A stretch of 64,000 nucleotides of DNA from Thiomicrorhabdus marina (GCF_017571465.1 NZ_JAGETV010000003.1:120724-184723), one strand, 5' to 3'. Shown: positions 1 through 9,570, numbered from the stretch's first letter. Made by a program: numbers and translations. The notes: generated by a model from the letters alone, not told the origin.

Positions 1-309
1 TCAGCTGTAACGCGCTTTATCGATACCTTGCAGGAATTCTTTCAGTCGGAGCATACCGAAAGCGAACAACGCACCAAAACCGATTTATCCCTGACCGATA
101 TTCTCATGGGCATGTTCGACACCATGCAGGATACTTTGGCGCGCTATCAAATCGCCGGTAACCCACCGGATATTTTGATTGAAATACCAAGTAATATTTG
201 TGAATCGCACGATTTTCATCGTGGAAAGGAACTTATCCCAGCTGGCACTTACTGGGCCAAGAAAGCGTTAGACGAGCAACTAAGTTATTTGGAATCGACT
301 GACCGTTAA
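1..309 (+). CDS. Patatin-like phospholipase, C-terminal part (partial)
   Basis: The reading frame is open from the first base of the window, so the gene begins upstream and only about 102 C-terminal residues are seen. The tail contains a segment reading DILIEIP followed by a DFHRGKELI-like stretch and a final helix. This is the usual end of RssA/NTE-type patatin phospholipases, where the region after the catalytic Asp carries the phrase 'I.P......FDF....ELI..G'. The catalytic GxSxG and DG[A/G] motifs lie outside the window, so activity cannot be judged. The gene converges on ccoS with only 7 bases between the stop codons. Assignment is from family resemblance in a short segment. Confidence 0.6.
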   Translation, partial: SAVTRFIDTLQEFFQSEHTESEQRTKTDLSLTDILMGMFDTMQDTLARYQIAGNPPDILIEIPSNICESHDFHRGKELIPAGTYWAKKALDEQLSYLESTDR

Positions 310-316
310 AGATTCT

Positions 317-550
317 CTATGACTGCGGTTCACTCTTATCGGTATTTTTTTCTGCTTGAGCAGATTCAGATTCCTTCTGAGGCGACTTCTTACCGTCCTG
401 AGGAACAACATCATCGTCATCCATTAAGATGCGATGCGCCTGACCATCCATATCCTCGAAAAACCCTTTTTTTGCCATCCAGATAAATGCCACAACAACT
501 AAAAAGCCAAAAAGCAGAACAAAAGGAATTAATACATAAATAACGTCCAT
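317..550 (-). CDS. ccoS: cbb3 oxidase maturation protein CcoS/FixS
   Basis: A 77-residue protein with one N-terminal membrane helix (about residues 4-24) followed by WMAKKGFFEDMDGQAHRIL, the conserved short CcoS signature of aromatic/acidic residues after the helix. The tail is acidic and low in complexity. CcoS is needed for insertion of heme and copper into the CcoN subunit, in the inner membrane. It is the last gene of the minus-strand ccoH-ccoI-ccoS run and starts 8 bases after ccoI stops, which suggests cotranscription. The C-terminal DDDD and Lys/Glu/Ser-rich tail is longer than in many homologues and is probably disordered. Confidence 0.88.
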   Translation of the reverse strand: MDVIYVLIPFVLLFGFLVVVAFIWMAKKGFFEDMDGQAHRILMDDDDVVPQDGKKSPQKESESAQAEKNTDKSEPQS

Positions 551-558
551 AGCTCCCT

Positions 559-3078
559 CTAGGTTCTTACTGACTCTGGCCGAGTGGTTTTGACGATCGT
601 TTTTTCCTGACGTTTACGCATCTGCTTTTCATTAAAGAAACTACGGATACGTGCGGCATTACCTATCACAACCAGTGAACTCAATGGCATGGTAATAGCG
701 GCAATAAGCGGTGTTAGAGTACCTGACATCGCTAAAGGAACCATAACGATGTTGTAAGCGATTGAACTGGCGATATTCTGCTTAACAGTCCGCAAGGTAC
801 GAATCGACAAAGCAATAGCAGTATCGACAGAAATTAATTGGTTGTTCATCAAGACGATATCGGCGCTTTCCATCGACACGTCAGTTCCTGAACCGAGCGC
901 AATGCCGACATCGGCACGCACCAAGGCAGGTGCATCGTTGATGCCGTCACCAACCATGGCAACTTTCTGACCGTTCTGCTGCAATTGACGAATTTGCTCA
1001 TTCTTATCCTCAGGCAAAACCTCTGCAATCACATTCAAGCCACCGAGCTGGTCGGCAACACGCTCGGCAACAACCTGCAAATCGCCGCTTAACAAAGTCA
1101 CTTGCTTACCTCGCGCTTTCAAACGTTGGATCAACTCCTTAGCGTCTTCACGTATTTCGTCTTCCAGATATAAAACCGCTAAGGCTTCACCGTTTTTCGC
1201 CACCCAGACCGCCGTCTGCGCCATTTTGGCGTGCGCCTCAGTCTTAGCCAATAAATTATGGGGTAGCTCAATTTCTTGGGTTTGCAGCCATTTAGCAGTA
1301 CCAATGCACCAAAGATCGTCATCAATCAATCCACGTACACCACGCCCAGATAACGCTTTAAATTCAACCACTGGATGCAAATCTTTGATTTGCAGGTTTT
1401 GACGTTCGCAGATTGATTCTACCAACGCCTTCGCTAAACTGTGCTCAGAACGGTGTTCAATGGCCGCTACCGCATTAAAAATCTGCTGCTTGTCGATCCC
1501 TTCGTTTAACCATTCCGTTGCAGTTAAACGCATTTGTCCTTTGGTTAAAGTGCCGGTTTTATCAAATACGAAGTGATCCATATCTCGTAAAGTTTCCAAC
1601 ACCGTACCATTTTTCACCAAAATACCATGCCGTGCGGACACACCGGATGCAACGGCAATCGCCATCGGCGTCGCCAGACCGAATGCACACGGACAAGTGA
1701 TAATCAGTACCGCGGTGGCGGTCATAATCGCAAATTCGATATCGGCATTAAAGAACCAGAAAATAAAGCTGAAAGCCGCTAACGTTAAGGTGACTGACAC
1801 AAAATATGGCATGATCTTATCGGCGGTACATTGAATCGGCGCTTTTGAACCTTGCGCTTCTTCAACCATATTGACGATTCGACCAAGTTGCGTATTTTGC
1901 AGGATCGATTCCACCTCAACCGTTAGGTTACCGTCGATATTCAAAGTTCCCGCAGCGACTTTCGAACCTTTCGACTTCAAAATCTCGCGCGCTTCACCAC
2001 TTAGCATCGACTCATTAACTTGCCCTTCACCATCCAGCACCACACCATCGACAGGAAACTGTTCACCCGGTTTGACAATAATCTGCATGCCTTTGGTCAG
2101 TGTACGCACCGGTACGATTTTTTCGCTATCCTCTTCCAGTTTGCGCGCTACTTTCGGCTGTAAATCCATTAATCTACGTGAGGCATCAACCGCCTTATTT
2201 TTGGAAATTGCTTCCAAATAACGACCGATTAATAGTAAGAACATGAAATCGATCAGAGTATCGAAATAAACATCACCAACATTTTCTGGGTGGATCGTGA
2301 CCCAGACGGAATAAAGATAGGTGGTGAGCATACCAATACTGATGGAGACATCCATGCCGACAGTGCGGCCTTTGATTGCTGTCCAAGCCCCTTTAAAGAA
2401 AGGTTGACCGGAATACACCAAAGTCACCGTGGCGATAACCAATTGAATCCAGTGGAAATAGCTACGATATTCAGGATCCTCATTCGCTCCGGTATAAAGC
2501 GCGACTGAGAACCACATCACATTCATCATCGCAAAACCGGCAAACCCTAATCGATATAGCAAGTCACGGTTGGCTTTCTTAGTGGCCGCTTCACTGACTG
2601 ATGCATCGTAAGGGGTCGCATCGTAGCCGATACTGTTAAGTTTTTTGATAATGTCGGACAGTTTGAGCTTGGCATTATTCCAACGCAATTTAATCTGCTT
2701 ATTGGTGAAATTAACGCGTGCAAGTAGGATACCGTCGGTATTCGCAAGTGTATGCTCGATTAGCCAGACACAGGCGGCACAGTGAATGGCTTCAGACATT
2801 AAGGTAATTTCACGGCGGTCACCCAGACTATCGACATACTGCTCTTGAACTTCATCATAGTCATACAGGTCAATATTCTGATTAGGAGCCGGTGGTGGAG
2901 AAAGCAATTCCCCGTCGGGGGTACGTTGATAAAAACTCTGCATTCCCGATTCGTAAATCACTTCACAAACCGAAGCGCAGCCGTGACAACAAAAAGGACG
3001 CTCAGTGCCATCAATTGGTTTAAGTATTAATTCGCCTTCAGGAATGGCCTGACCACAGTGAAAACAACTTTGCGCCAT
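559..3078 (-). CDS. ccoI: Cu(+)-exporting P1B-type ATPase CcoI/FixI
   Basis: 839 residues, the size expected for CcoI. It starts with a Cys-rich metal-binding region (CFHCG and FCCHGC within the first 35 residues) followed by a heavy-metal-associated domain with CAAC near residue 100. Membrane helices follow. The ion-path motif CPC lies in ITCPCAFGLATP, the phosphorylation motif is DKTGTLT and the hinge is GDGINDAP, so all residues needed for transport are present. CcoI moves copper across the inner membrane for assembly of the CuB centre of cbb3 oxidase rather than for copper detoxification. It is 12 bases downstream of ccoH and 8 bases upstream of ccoS. Confidence 0.95.
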   Translation of the reverse strand: MAQSCFHCGQAIPEGELILKPIDGTERPFCCHGCASVCEVIYESGMQSFYQRTPDGELLSPPPAPNQNIDLYDYDEVQEQYVDSLGDRREITLMSEAIHCAACVWLIEHTLANTDGILLARVNFTNKQIKLRWNNAKLKLSDIIKKLNSIGYDATPYDASVSEAATKKANRDLLYRLGFAGFAMMNVMWFSVALYTGANEDPEYRSYFHWIQLVIATVTLVYSGQPFFKGAWTAIKGRTVGMDVSISIGMLTTYLYSVWVTIHPENVGDVYFDTLIDFMFLLLIGRYLEAISKNKAVDASRRLMDLQPKVARKLEEDSEKIVPVRTLTKGMQIIVKPGEQFPVDGVVLDGEGQVNESMLSGEAREILKSKGSKVAAGTLNIDGNLTVEVESILQNTQLGRIVNMVEEAQGSKAPIQCTADKIMPYFVSVTLTLAAFSFIFWFFNADIEFAIMTATAVLIITCPCAFGLATPMAIAVASGVSARHGILVKNGTVLETLRDMDHFVFDKTGTLTKGQMRLTATEWLNEGIDKQQIFNAVAAIEHRSEHSLAKALVESICERQNLQIKDLHPVVEFKALSGRGVRGLIDDDLWCIGTAKWLQTQEIELPHNLLAKTEAHAKMAQTAVWVAKNGEALAVLYLEDEIREDAKELIQRLKARGKQVTLLSGDLQVVAERVADQLGGLNVIAEVLPEDKNEQIRQLQQNGQKVAMVGDGINDAPALVRADVGIALGSGTDVSMESADIVLMNNQLISVDTAIALSIRTLRTVKQNIASSIAYNIVMVPLAMSGTLTPLIAAITMPLSSLVVIGNAARIRSFFNEKQMRKRQEKTIVKTTRPESVRT

Positions 3079-3090
3079 AGGGTTATCCGT

Positions 3091-3612
3091 TTACTCTGGG
3101 TCTTGAACCATAATCGAGCGACCGATGTTATATACATCATCCCCCTTGGTGATTTCCATCACCAAGTCCCACTTGCCTTTCAGCGGCAGGCTGAAATCTG
3201 CTTGATAACTTCCAATTGGCTCAACGGCTGTTAGGGCTTGTTCACCATCCAAATCACGATCCGACGGACGGTAATAATACAAAATAGCGGAATCAACTGT
3301 CATCGGCTGGTTATCTTTATCCAAAACCTTAAGCGTGACGGTCTGCGCCTTGCCTTCTGACAAAATCGGTAGATCAATGTCCAGTTGCCAGCCGAGCTGT
3401 TCCATGCGCTTCTGTTCAGCAAGAATTTTATCCATGTTCTTACCTTGCTCATAGAAATCATCAACCACTAACCCCGGATTGGTAACGATTGCCATACTGA
3501 CCATGAAAAAGTTGACCGCCAATACAATGGTCAGAATCACCAACCATGCAATAACAAACGGGTTTTTCCAAACATTACTCCAATCGCGATTGTCCTGTTT
3601 ATCCGCAGTCAT
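3091..3612 (-). CDS. ccoH: cbb3 oxidase assembly protein CcoH/FixH
   Basis: A 173-residue FixH-family protein. A cytosolic N-terminus with [13 protein letters not shown] leads into one membrane helix (about residues 17-40), followed by a periplasmic domain of about 130 residues. The 'DDFYEQGK' box after the helix (positions near 52-59) is typical of FixH. It stabilises cbb3 subunits and helps assembly, together with the CcoI ATPase encoded 12 bases downstream. An apparent intrinsic terminator lies between ccoG and this gene, so ccoH may have its own promoter or rely on read-through. Confidence 0.9.
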   Translation of the reverse strand: MTADKQDNRDWSNVWKNPFVIAWLVILTIVLAVNFFMVSMAIVTNPGLVVDDFYEQGKNMDKILAEQKRMEQLGWQLDIDLPILSEGKAQTVTLKVLDKDNQPMTVDSAILYYYRPSDRDLDGEQALTAVEPIGSYQADFSLPLKGKWDLVMEITKGDDVYNIGRSIMVQDPE

Positions 3613-3633
3613 ACATTCCTCTTTAGCGTAAAT

Positions 3634-3671
3634 AAAAAGCCCTAATACCCAGACTGGGTAAAAGGGCTTTA
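3634..3671 (-). terminator. Intrinsic terminator after ccoG
   Basis: Read on the minus strand, AAAGCCC and GGGCTTT form the base of a hairpin, with ACCCA/TGGGT as an upper stem, and the transcript continues with TTTTTATTT. It lies 66 bases past the ccoG stop and just before ccoH. It would end or attenuate ccoG transcripts before the ccoHIS genes. Confidence 0.75.
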
Positions 3672-3737
3672 TTATAGCGATTTTTATAGTCAGACATCGT
3701 ACAAAGTCTGACTATTCATCTAACCTTTCCATCAATA

Positions 3738-5213
3738 TCAGCGTGGCTGCGGACCAATAAATACCGAATCGTAAACCGTACGGATTTCCGGTTTATTGAT
3801 GTCTTCGACAATAATATCAATTGGCGTATTGGTCTCGGTTAAATCCTTACGCGGGATTTTCACTAATAGCGTGGTCGAACGCACAGTTCCAGGATGTACC
3901 AGCACATTTTCATCAACTACATAACTCAAGCTCGCTGGGCCGCCGGCGATACTCACCCTAACAACCATCTCTTCCGATTGTTTATTCACAATCTTCAAAG
4001 TCCATTTATTCTGAATCGAACCGTCACTCATCTGCACAAATAACGGAGAACGTTCATGCAGCGCTTTAACATCAATCGGTGCCATCGTCGCCAGACCATA
4101 AAGAATTGCACCGGCGGCAAACGCCATAATCGAAGAATAGACAATTACACGAGGACGCTTCCAAATAGCCGGCAGTTTTTTGCCGGTAAATTCTTGTAAT
4201 GAAGCATAACGAATCAATCCTTTCGGCTTTTTGATTTTCTCCATCACCGAATCACAGGCATCAATACACAGACCGCAGGTGATACAGCCGAACTGTTGAC
4301 CACGACGAATATCTACCCCAGTCGGACACACTGCAACACACAAGTTACAATCGATGCAATCACCTAACTGCGGCGCTTCTTCACCCGGTTTTGGACGCTT
4401 CATACGACCACGTGGTTCACCGCGATCTTGGTCATAGGTCGGTACCACAGTTTGGGTATCAATCATCGCGCCTTGAATACGCGCATAGGGACAGAAACCG
4501 ATACAGGTCTGCTCACGAAGGAATCCGGCAAAGAAGTAAGTCGCAAGGCCTAAAACAACGACGACAGTGGTTTCAACGCTACCCCATTCAAAAGCGAACA
4601 AACGCGCCCATAAGTCTAAGGCATCAGTAAAGTAGGCAACGAAGCTGAAAGAAGTCGCAAAACCGATCAATAACCAAAGAATATGTTTCGGCACCTTAAT
4701 TTTGATTTTTTCAAAACTCATCGGTGCTTGATCTAATTTTTGACGCTTATTCGGCTGGCCTTCAAATTTTTCTTCTAACCAAGTAAAAACATCAGTCCAG
4801 ACAGTATGGAAACAAAAATAACCACACCAAAGTCGTCCAGCTATCGCCGTCGCCGCCGCCAGCAACAAAGCGAAAAACAGCAGAATCATTGCCAGAATCC
4901 AAATATCTTGCGGCAAGATGGTCAAACCGAACATATGGAACTGACGATTAGCTAAGTCCCAAAGAATCGCCTGCTGGCCGTCCCAACGTAGATAAGGTCC
5001 AATAAATAGAATCAACCAGAAAGAAGCGACAATCCACTTAAATTTACGGAAAATCCCCGGAATACGTTTGGCATGTACCGTTCCTTCGGTATGGATCGGT
5101 AATAGTTCGACACCGATATTTTCGAGGTTCTTATTGGACGTTTCTACGCCACCCAAAACGGAGGAACCTGTGCCGCTCTTCACGGTATTTGTATCTTGCT
5201 GCTTTTCAGACAT
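3738..5213 (-). CDS. ccoG: CcoG/FixG/RdxA iron-sulfur protein, cupric reductase of cbb3 assembly
   Basis: 491 residues. Several membrane helices fill the first 250 residues, including the WCGYFCFHTVW segment near 130-140. Then come two ferredoxin-like clusters, CIDCNLCVAVCP and CITCGLCIDAC, both with four Cys spacings suitable for 4Fe-4S centres. A last helix (about 355-375) precedes a C-terminal immunoglobulin-like FixG domain in the periplasm. CcoG family members reduce Cu(II) to Cu(I) for delivery to cbb3 oxidase. The gene lies in the usual place after ccoNOQP, but terminators on both sides make it look like a separate transcription unit. Confidence 0.95.
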   Translation of the reverse strand: MSEKQQDTNTVKSGTGSSVLGGVETSNKNLENIGVELLPIHTEGTVHAKRIPGIFRKFKWIVASFWLILFIGPYLRWDGQQAILWDLANRQFHMFGLTILPQDIWILAMILLFFALLLAAATAIAGRLWCGYFCFHTVWTDVFTWLEEKFEGQPNKRQKLDQAPMSFEKIKIKVPKHILWLLIGFATSFSFVAYFTDALDLWARLFAFEWGSVETTVVVVLGLATYFFAGFLREQTCIGFCPYARIQGAMIDTQTVVPTYDQDRGEPRGRMKRPKPGEEAPQLGDCIDCNLCVAVCPTGVDIRRGQQFGCITCGLCIDACDSVMEKIKKPKGLIRYASLQEFTGKKLPAIWKRPRVIVYSSIMAFAAGAILYGLATMAPIDVKALHERSPLFVQMSDGSIQNKWTLKIVNKQSEEMVVRVSIAGGPASLSYVVDENVLVHPGTVRSTTLLVKIPRKDLTETNTPIDIIVEDINKPEIRTVYDSVFIGPQPR

Positions 5214-5376
5214 AGAGCATTCCTTGCTTATCAGCTAATGCGATCAATATGAATTACAGGTATATATTCAGATATACCCAAATCAATTTTGAAACAGATT
5301 GTAACTCTTCCGAGATTATGTCAAAAATGATTGTTTTTATAGGGATAGATAAAGCTTTTTTGATTTCAGATAGCAA

Positions 5377-5406
5377 TAAAAAAACCGGGCGTAAGAGCCC
5401 GGCTTT
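5377..5406 (-). terminator. Intrinsic terminator of the ccoNOQP operon
   Basis: On the minus strand GCCGGGC and GCCCGGT form a GC-rich stem around a TCTTAC loop, directly followed by seven T residues. It lies about 35 bases past the stop of the 46-residue membrane peptide and is a strong candidate end for the oxidase operon. Confidence 0.88.
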
Positions 5407-5439
5407 CTGCAAAAGGTCTATAAAAGACGAAGAACAAGA

Positions 5440-5580
5440 TTAATCTTTGTCTTCTTCGTTCTTCTCCATGCCTTCCATACCGCGTGCTGCTTTCCAAGCG
5501 AACCCGATTAAAGCAACAATCGATAGGACTAGTGCGCCGATAGAGCCCCATAGTACCCAATCATTATTTAAATCACCCAT
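5440..5580 (-). CDS. Small single-helix membrane protein downstream of ccoP
   Basis: A 46-residue frame starts at ATG 5580 and stops at 5440. It is preceded by TAAGGAG seven bases before the ATG, a near-ideal ribosome site. The product has a short polar start (MGDLNNDW), one membrane helix (about residues 9-29) and a charged tail rich in Glu, Lys and Asp. It lies between ccoP and the operon terminator, 73 bases after ccoP. It resembles the CcoQ/CcoM-type one-helix peptides that accompany cbb3 oxidase, but the real ccoQ is already present between ccoO and ccoP. A role as an accessory oxidase subunit or assembly factor is inferred from position only. Confidence 0.72.
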   Translation of the reverse strand: MGDLNNDWVLWGSIGALVLSIVALIGFAWKAARGMEGMEKNEEDKD

Positions 5581-5653
5581 AACTGACTCCTTAAATAAAC
5601 ATTCATGGTGTGCCGTAATAGAACGGAGAGCTTATAGCTCTCCGCAACATTTA

Positions 5654-6562
5654 TTACTGACCGCCACCTAGTTGGTGAATATAGACAGCTAGACGCTTAA
5701 CGTTAACGTCGGCATTTGGTAGACGCTCTTTAAACGCTGGCATGATCGCTTGGCGAGTACCTTCAATGTATTCACCGTTTTTCTTAACGTTTACACCGTT
5801 AGCGATAACGTTACGGATCTGCTCACGATCCGAGCTGAAACGCCATACTTGGTCAGTTAGGTTAGCCGCACCTGCCGGAGCAAGTGGTTTACCCATAGGG
5901 CCATGACACGCTAAACACATACCTTTTGCATAAACGGCTTTACCGGCTGCAAATGCGGCATCATTACCTTTGCCTTCTGAAAGTGCGATGACGTAGTCAG
6001 TTACGCTATCGATCTCTTCATCAGTCAGGTTACCCATCATGCCGCGAGCCGGCATATTACCGATACGACCGTTTTTAATGGATGCTTCGATTTGTGCAAC
6101 ATTACCACCCCATAGCCAATCATCGTCAGCCAATACCGGGAAGTTAGGGTTACCAGCACCACCGGCACCGTGACACGCTGCACAGTAATCACCGAACAGC
6201 ACTTTAGATGTCGCTACCGCGTATTGTTTAAGTTCGTCATCTTTAAGGATGTCTGCAACCGACATTGCTGCCAATTGTTCTTCTTTATCGGCAAACTTCG
6301 CTACACGCCAGTCTTTAAGCACTTGAAAATCTTCCTTGTACTCTTCGATTGCTGTCCAACCGGTTAGACCCTTCGTGAACTCACCGGAATTATTGGTAAG
6401 CGGAATGGTCGGGTAGTACAAAGTGTAAAAGATGATCATGATGAAACCAGCATAGAACGATAACATCCACCACAGCGGCGGCGGGTTATCTAATTCACGT
6501 AGGTCTTCATCCCAAATGTGACCAGTGTTACCTTCGTCTGGCCAAGGGTTATGTCCTGCCAT
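5654..6562 (-). CDS. ccoP: cbb3 cytochrome c oxidase subunit III, diheme CcoP
   Basis: 302 residues, normal for CcoP. A cytosolic N-terminus with an IWDEDLRELDNPPPLWW box precedes a membrane helix (about 30-52). Two class I cytochrome c domains follow, with heme motifs CAACH and CLACH and distal Met-bearing segments (GNMPARGMMG and a later AIMPAF). CcoP passes electrons from soluble cytochrome c to CcoO and CcoN at the periplasmic face. A GGAG ribosome site sits just before the ATG. It starts 22 bases after ccoQ ends. Confidence 0.96.
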   Translation of the reverse strand: MAGHNPWPDEGNTGHIWDEDLRELDNPPPLWWMLSFYAGFIMIIFYTLYYPTIPLTNNSGEFTKGLTGWTAIEEYKEDFQVLKDWRVAKFADKEEQLAAMSVADILKDDELKQYAVATSKVLFGDYCAACHGAGGAGNPNFPVLADDDWLWGGNVAQIEASIKNGRIGNMPARGMMGNLTDEEIDSVTDYVIALSEGKGNDAAFAAGKAVYAKGMCLACHGPMGKPLAPAGAANLTDQVWRFSSDREQIRNVIANGVNVKKNGEYIEGTRQAIMPAFKERLPNADVNVKRLAVYIHQLGGGQ

Positions 6563-6584
6563 TTTTTATTCTCCTCAGAATGAT

Positions 6585-6767
6585 TTAATCATCTTCAAGG
6601 ATTTTGTGTTTTTGCTCTTCTAGCTCTTTACGCTTTGACGGGCGCAGAGCTAGAGAGAAGGTAATTAACATACCTACAAAAACTAAAACCGTGATGATCA
6701 GTCCAGCCCAGTCTTGGCCAGTCAATGCTGACCAGTCTGTGCTGAAGTAATGTTCGATACTACTCAT
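6585..6767 (-). CDS. ccoQ: cbb3 oxidase subunit CcoQ
   Basis: A 60-residue protein with one membrane helix (about residues 22-42) and a basic/acidic cytosolic end (RPSKRKELEEQ). Position between ccoO and ccoP, the small size and the RPxxK-type stretch after the helix agree with CcoQ/FixQ, which stabilises the oxidase complex. Its ATG overlaps the ccoO stop by one base (TAATG), which indicates translational coupling. Confidence 0.88.
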   Translation of the reverse strand: MSSIEHYFSTDWSALTGQDWAGLIITVLVFVGMLITFSLALRPSKRKELEEQKHKILEDD

Positions 6768-7600
6768 TATTGACGGTAAACTTTGCTGTCATCCAGCTTA
6801 ACCATCGTGCCTAGAACCTGAAGGTATGCAACCATCGCATCCATCTCGGTGTAACCTTCGATTGCTTTGTTTGCATTTTCAATTTCCCAGTCTGTATATG
6901 GCACACCTAAGGTACGCATTACAGATAGGCGTTTCTTCATATCACGTTCTGTGCCGAAGAAATCTTCAGAAACTTGGCGTTCAGCCAGCCATGGATACGC
7001 AGGCATTACTGATTCAGGAACCAAGTCCTGTGGACGTAATAAGTGCATTACGTGCCATTCATCAGAATACTTACCACCTAGACGAGCTAGATCAGGACCG
7101 GTACGCTTTGAACCCCATTGCATCGGGTGATCGTACATAGATTCTGTAGCTAATGAGAAGTGACCGTAACGTTCGCGTTCATCACGGAACGGACGAATCA
7201 TTTGAGAGTGACAGATGTAACAACCTTCACGAAGGTAAAGATCGCGGCCAGCTAGCTCAAGCGGAGTATATGGACGTACCCCATCACCTGCTTTCCAATC
7301 TGCCATCATCGGTTTACCGTTCTTATCGAACTTGTAAAGCGCTTTTTCTGAAACGATTTTACCTTCAGCATCTTCTGTGAAAGTACGTTCCCAAACTAAC
7401 TCAGGGAACTTTTCGTTTTTCGCGTTACCGTATTTATCGGTTTGTTCTGTATAGTCCACAGCAGACTTAAGATAGAACAAAGGTACGATCTCTACGATAC
7501 CTGCAATAGATACCGCCAACGCGGTTGCTAGAAACAGTGCGAAGATATTTCTTTCGACACCGTCTTGCCAATTCGTAGGCTTATCATCATGGTTTGACAT
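6767..7600 (-). CDS. ccoO: cbb3 cytochrome c oxidase subunit II, monoheme CcoO
   Basis: 277 residues. One N-terminal membrane helix (about 18-42) is followed by a periplasmic cytochrome c domain with heme motif [12 protein letters not shown] and an axial Met candidate in the SVMPAYPWL segment. The region after the heme motif ([29 protein letters not shown]) is highly typical of CcoO. It transfers electrons from CcoP to the catalytic subunit CcoN. It follows ccoN after 74 bases and overlaps ccoQ. Confidence 0.96.
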   Translation of the reverse strand: MSNHDDKPTNWQDGVERNIFALFLATALAVSIAGIVEIVPLFYLKSAVDYTEQTDKYGNAKNEKFPELVWERTFTEDAEGKIVSEKALYKFDKNGKPMMADWKAGDGVRPYTPLELAGRDLYLREGCYICHSQMIRPFRDERERYGHFSLATESMYDHPMQWGSKRTGPDLARLGGKYSDEWHVMHLLRPQDLVPESVMPAYPWLAERQVSEDFFGTERDMKKRLSVMRTLGVPYTDWEIENANKAIEGYTEMDAMVAYLQVLGTMVKLDDSKVYRQ

Positions 7601-7674
7601 GAGTTTGTGCTCCTCAACTCATTAGGTTCAAAGCTAAGTGCTGACTTAGCAGCACTTAGTATTTCACTTATTTA

Positions 7675-9105
7675 TTATGCAGTTGCTTCTACCGGCTTCG
7701 ACGCACGTGCGTTAGCCATACGGATAGTCATTACTACGTTATATAGCATTACTACCGCACCAGAGAAGAACAATAGACCACCAAACGCACGCATTGCGTA
7801 GTAAGGGTGCATTGCAGCAACAGACTCAGCAAATGTGTAAGCAAGCGTACCGTACTCATCATAAGCACGCCACATTAGACCTTGCATGATACCTGATACC
7901 CACATCGCAACGATGTAGAACACAGTACCGATAGTCGCTAGCCAGAAGTGGAAATTGATTAACTGCATTGAGTACATCTCGGTTTTCCACAGTTTCATAA
8001 CCATGTGATAAAGCGCACCGATCGAAACCATCGCAACCCAACCTAGAGCACCAGAGTGAACGTGACCAACCGTCCAATCAGTGTAGTGAGATAGCGCATT
8101 TACCGTTTTCGCAGCCATTACCGGACCTTCGAAAGTCGACATAGCGTAGAAAGCAAGTGAGATGATCAAGAAGCGCAAGATATAGTCTGTACGCAGACGA
8201 TCCCAAGCACCAGATAGCGTTAACATACCGTTAAGTGCACCACCCCATGAAGGAATGATCATCGCTAGAGAAATTACCGCACCTAGAGAACCCGTCCAGT
8301 CTGGAAGAGCGGTGTATTGCAAGTGGTGAGCACCTAGCCATACATAACCGAACATTAATGCCCAGAAGTGAATTACCGATAGACGGTAAGAATAAATCGG
8401 ACGCTGTGCTTGCTTAGGCACGAAGTAGTACATGATTGCAAGGAAACCAGCCGTCAGGAAGAAACCTACCGCATTGTGACCCCACCACCACTGGATCATT
8501 GCATCTTGAACACCAGCAAACATTGAATAAGAGCGGAATAGAGATACAGGAATCGCTAGACCGTTAACAACGTAAAGGTAAGTGATCGCAATCATCATAC
8601 CTAGGAAGAACCAGTTCGAAACGTAAACGTGCGAGTGAGTCTCTTTATTACGAATCGCGATAGTCATCACGAAGTTAAAGGTATACATGGTCCATACAAC
8701 AGCAATTGCAATCGCCAAAGGCCATTCTTGCTCGTGGTACTCTTTACCGGTTGTCATCCCTAGAGAGATAGAAACAACGGTCAAAAGCAGACCAATTGTG
8801 AAAAGAATTGCAGTCCACCAAGCCATAGAATTACTCCATAGCTTCACACCGTTAGTGCGCTGAACTGTATAGAAAGCGGTTGCCATCAAGGTCATACCAC
8901 CGAAAGCGAAAATAACCGTGTTCGTATGCATTACACGCAAACGAGCGAAGGTAATTTCAGCGATATCAAAGTTTAACGCTGGCCATGCAAGCTGTGATGC
9001 AGCAAAGGTACCGAAGAAAGTACCAATTACCAAAAACACAATTGCACCAACCGTTAAATACTTGACGACGCCATTATCGTATTGTGGCTGTGCTGTCGTA
9101 TCCAT
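7675..9105 (-). CDS. ccoN: cbb3 cytochrome c oxidase catalytic subunit I, CcoN
   Basis: 476 residues with about twelve membrane helices. Landmarks are FARLRVMHTNTVIFAFG in helix 2 (a heme b His), WWWGHNAVGFFLTAGFL (the CuB His region) and HHLQYTALPDW (CuB His pair), with a later TVGHVHSGALGW carrying the heme ligands. It reduces oxygen to water at a high-affinity heme b3-CuB centre and pumps protons, suiting low-oxygen respiration. It is the first gene of the minus-strand ccoNOQP operon. A purine-rich AGGGGAAT lies upstream of the ATG. The gene diverges from hisB across a 465-base region. Confidence 0.97.
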   Translation of the reverse strand: MDTTAQPQYDNGVVKYLTVGAIVFLVIGTFFGTFAASQLAWPALNFDIAEITFARLRVMHTNTVIFAFGGMTLMATAFYTVQRTNGVKLWSNSMAWWTAILFTIGLLLTVVSISLGMTTGKEYHEQEWPLAIAIAVVWTMYTFNFVMTIAIRNKETHSHVYVSNWFFLGMMIAITYLYVVNGLAIPVSLFRSYSMFAGVQDAMIQWWWGHNAVGFFLTAGFLAIMYYFVPKQAQRPIYSYRLSVIHFWALMFGYVWLGAHHLQYTALPDWTGSLGAVISLAMIIPSWGGALNGMLTLSGAWDRLRTDYILRFLIISLAFYAMSTFEGPVMAAKTVNALSHYTDWTVGHVHSGALGWVAMVSIGALYHMVMKLWKTEMYSMQLINFHFWLATIGTVFYIVAMWVSGIMQGLMWRAYDEYGTLAYTFAESVAAMHPYYAMRAFGGLLFFSGAVVMLYNVVMTIRMANARASKPVEATA

Positions 9106-9570
9106 TAGTCGGATTCCCCTATATAGTCAAATTTTGTCTGACTTTGCATAATTTACTTAACAAAGCAGACTCCGTTGTAGGCGGAAATTATAACCGCCAC
9201 TTGGAAGTCCATGCTAGCTGTAGACTATTGAAAATTAACTCACATCAACCACAACAGATAGATAAAAGCCAAGTTTCAACAACTTACAAGCAAATTAGCC
9301 AGACCCATTTCAAAAAACCTCGGGATTATCCCAGAATTAGGGCTTTATTGCCCACTAAAAATTACTTATTGCTCCATATTAAAAAATTCTTATACAGCCT
9401 AATTGCTTTACAAATCAGATGCTTAACCGCCAAACTAACGTAGCAATTTATCCTCGGCCTTTAACCTTCAATACTTTTTGCGATCCCTTTCGACAAAACA
9501 GCAAACTTCTCTTTAAAGTGGCTTTTGAGTTATCATATTAGGCTTTCAGATATTCTAGGAATTCACTTCA
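9106..9570. promoter_or_regulatory. Divergent ccoN/hisB intergenic region
   Basis: 465 bases without a credible gene. It must hold the promoters for ccoN (leftward) and hisB (rightward). It is AT-rich. I found no convincing FNR-type TTGAT-N4-ATCAA palindrome and no clear -35/-10 pair for either direction. A plus-strand open frame across 9084-9443 overlaps ccoN antisense and has no family resemblance or ribosome site, so it is not called. Confidence 0.45.

Noticed and set aside
9150..9260. FNR-type site for ccoN
   Set aside because: ATCAA-like half-sites occur, but none has a TTGAT partner at the right spacing.
9084..9443. 119-codon plus-strand open frame between ccoN and hisB
   Set aside because: It overlaps the ccoN start antisense, lacks a ribosome site and has no recognisable family or protein-like pattern.
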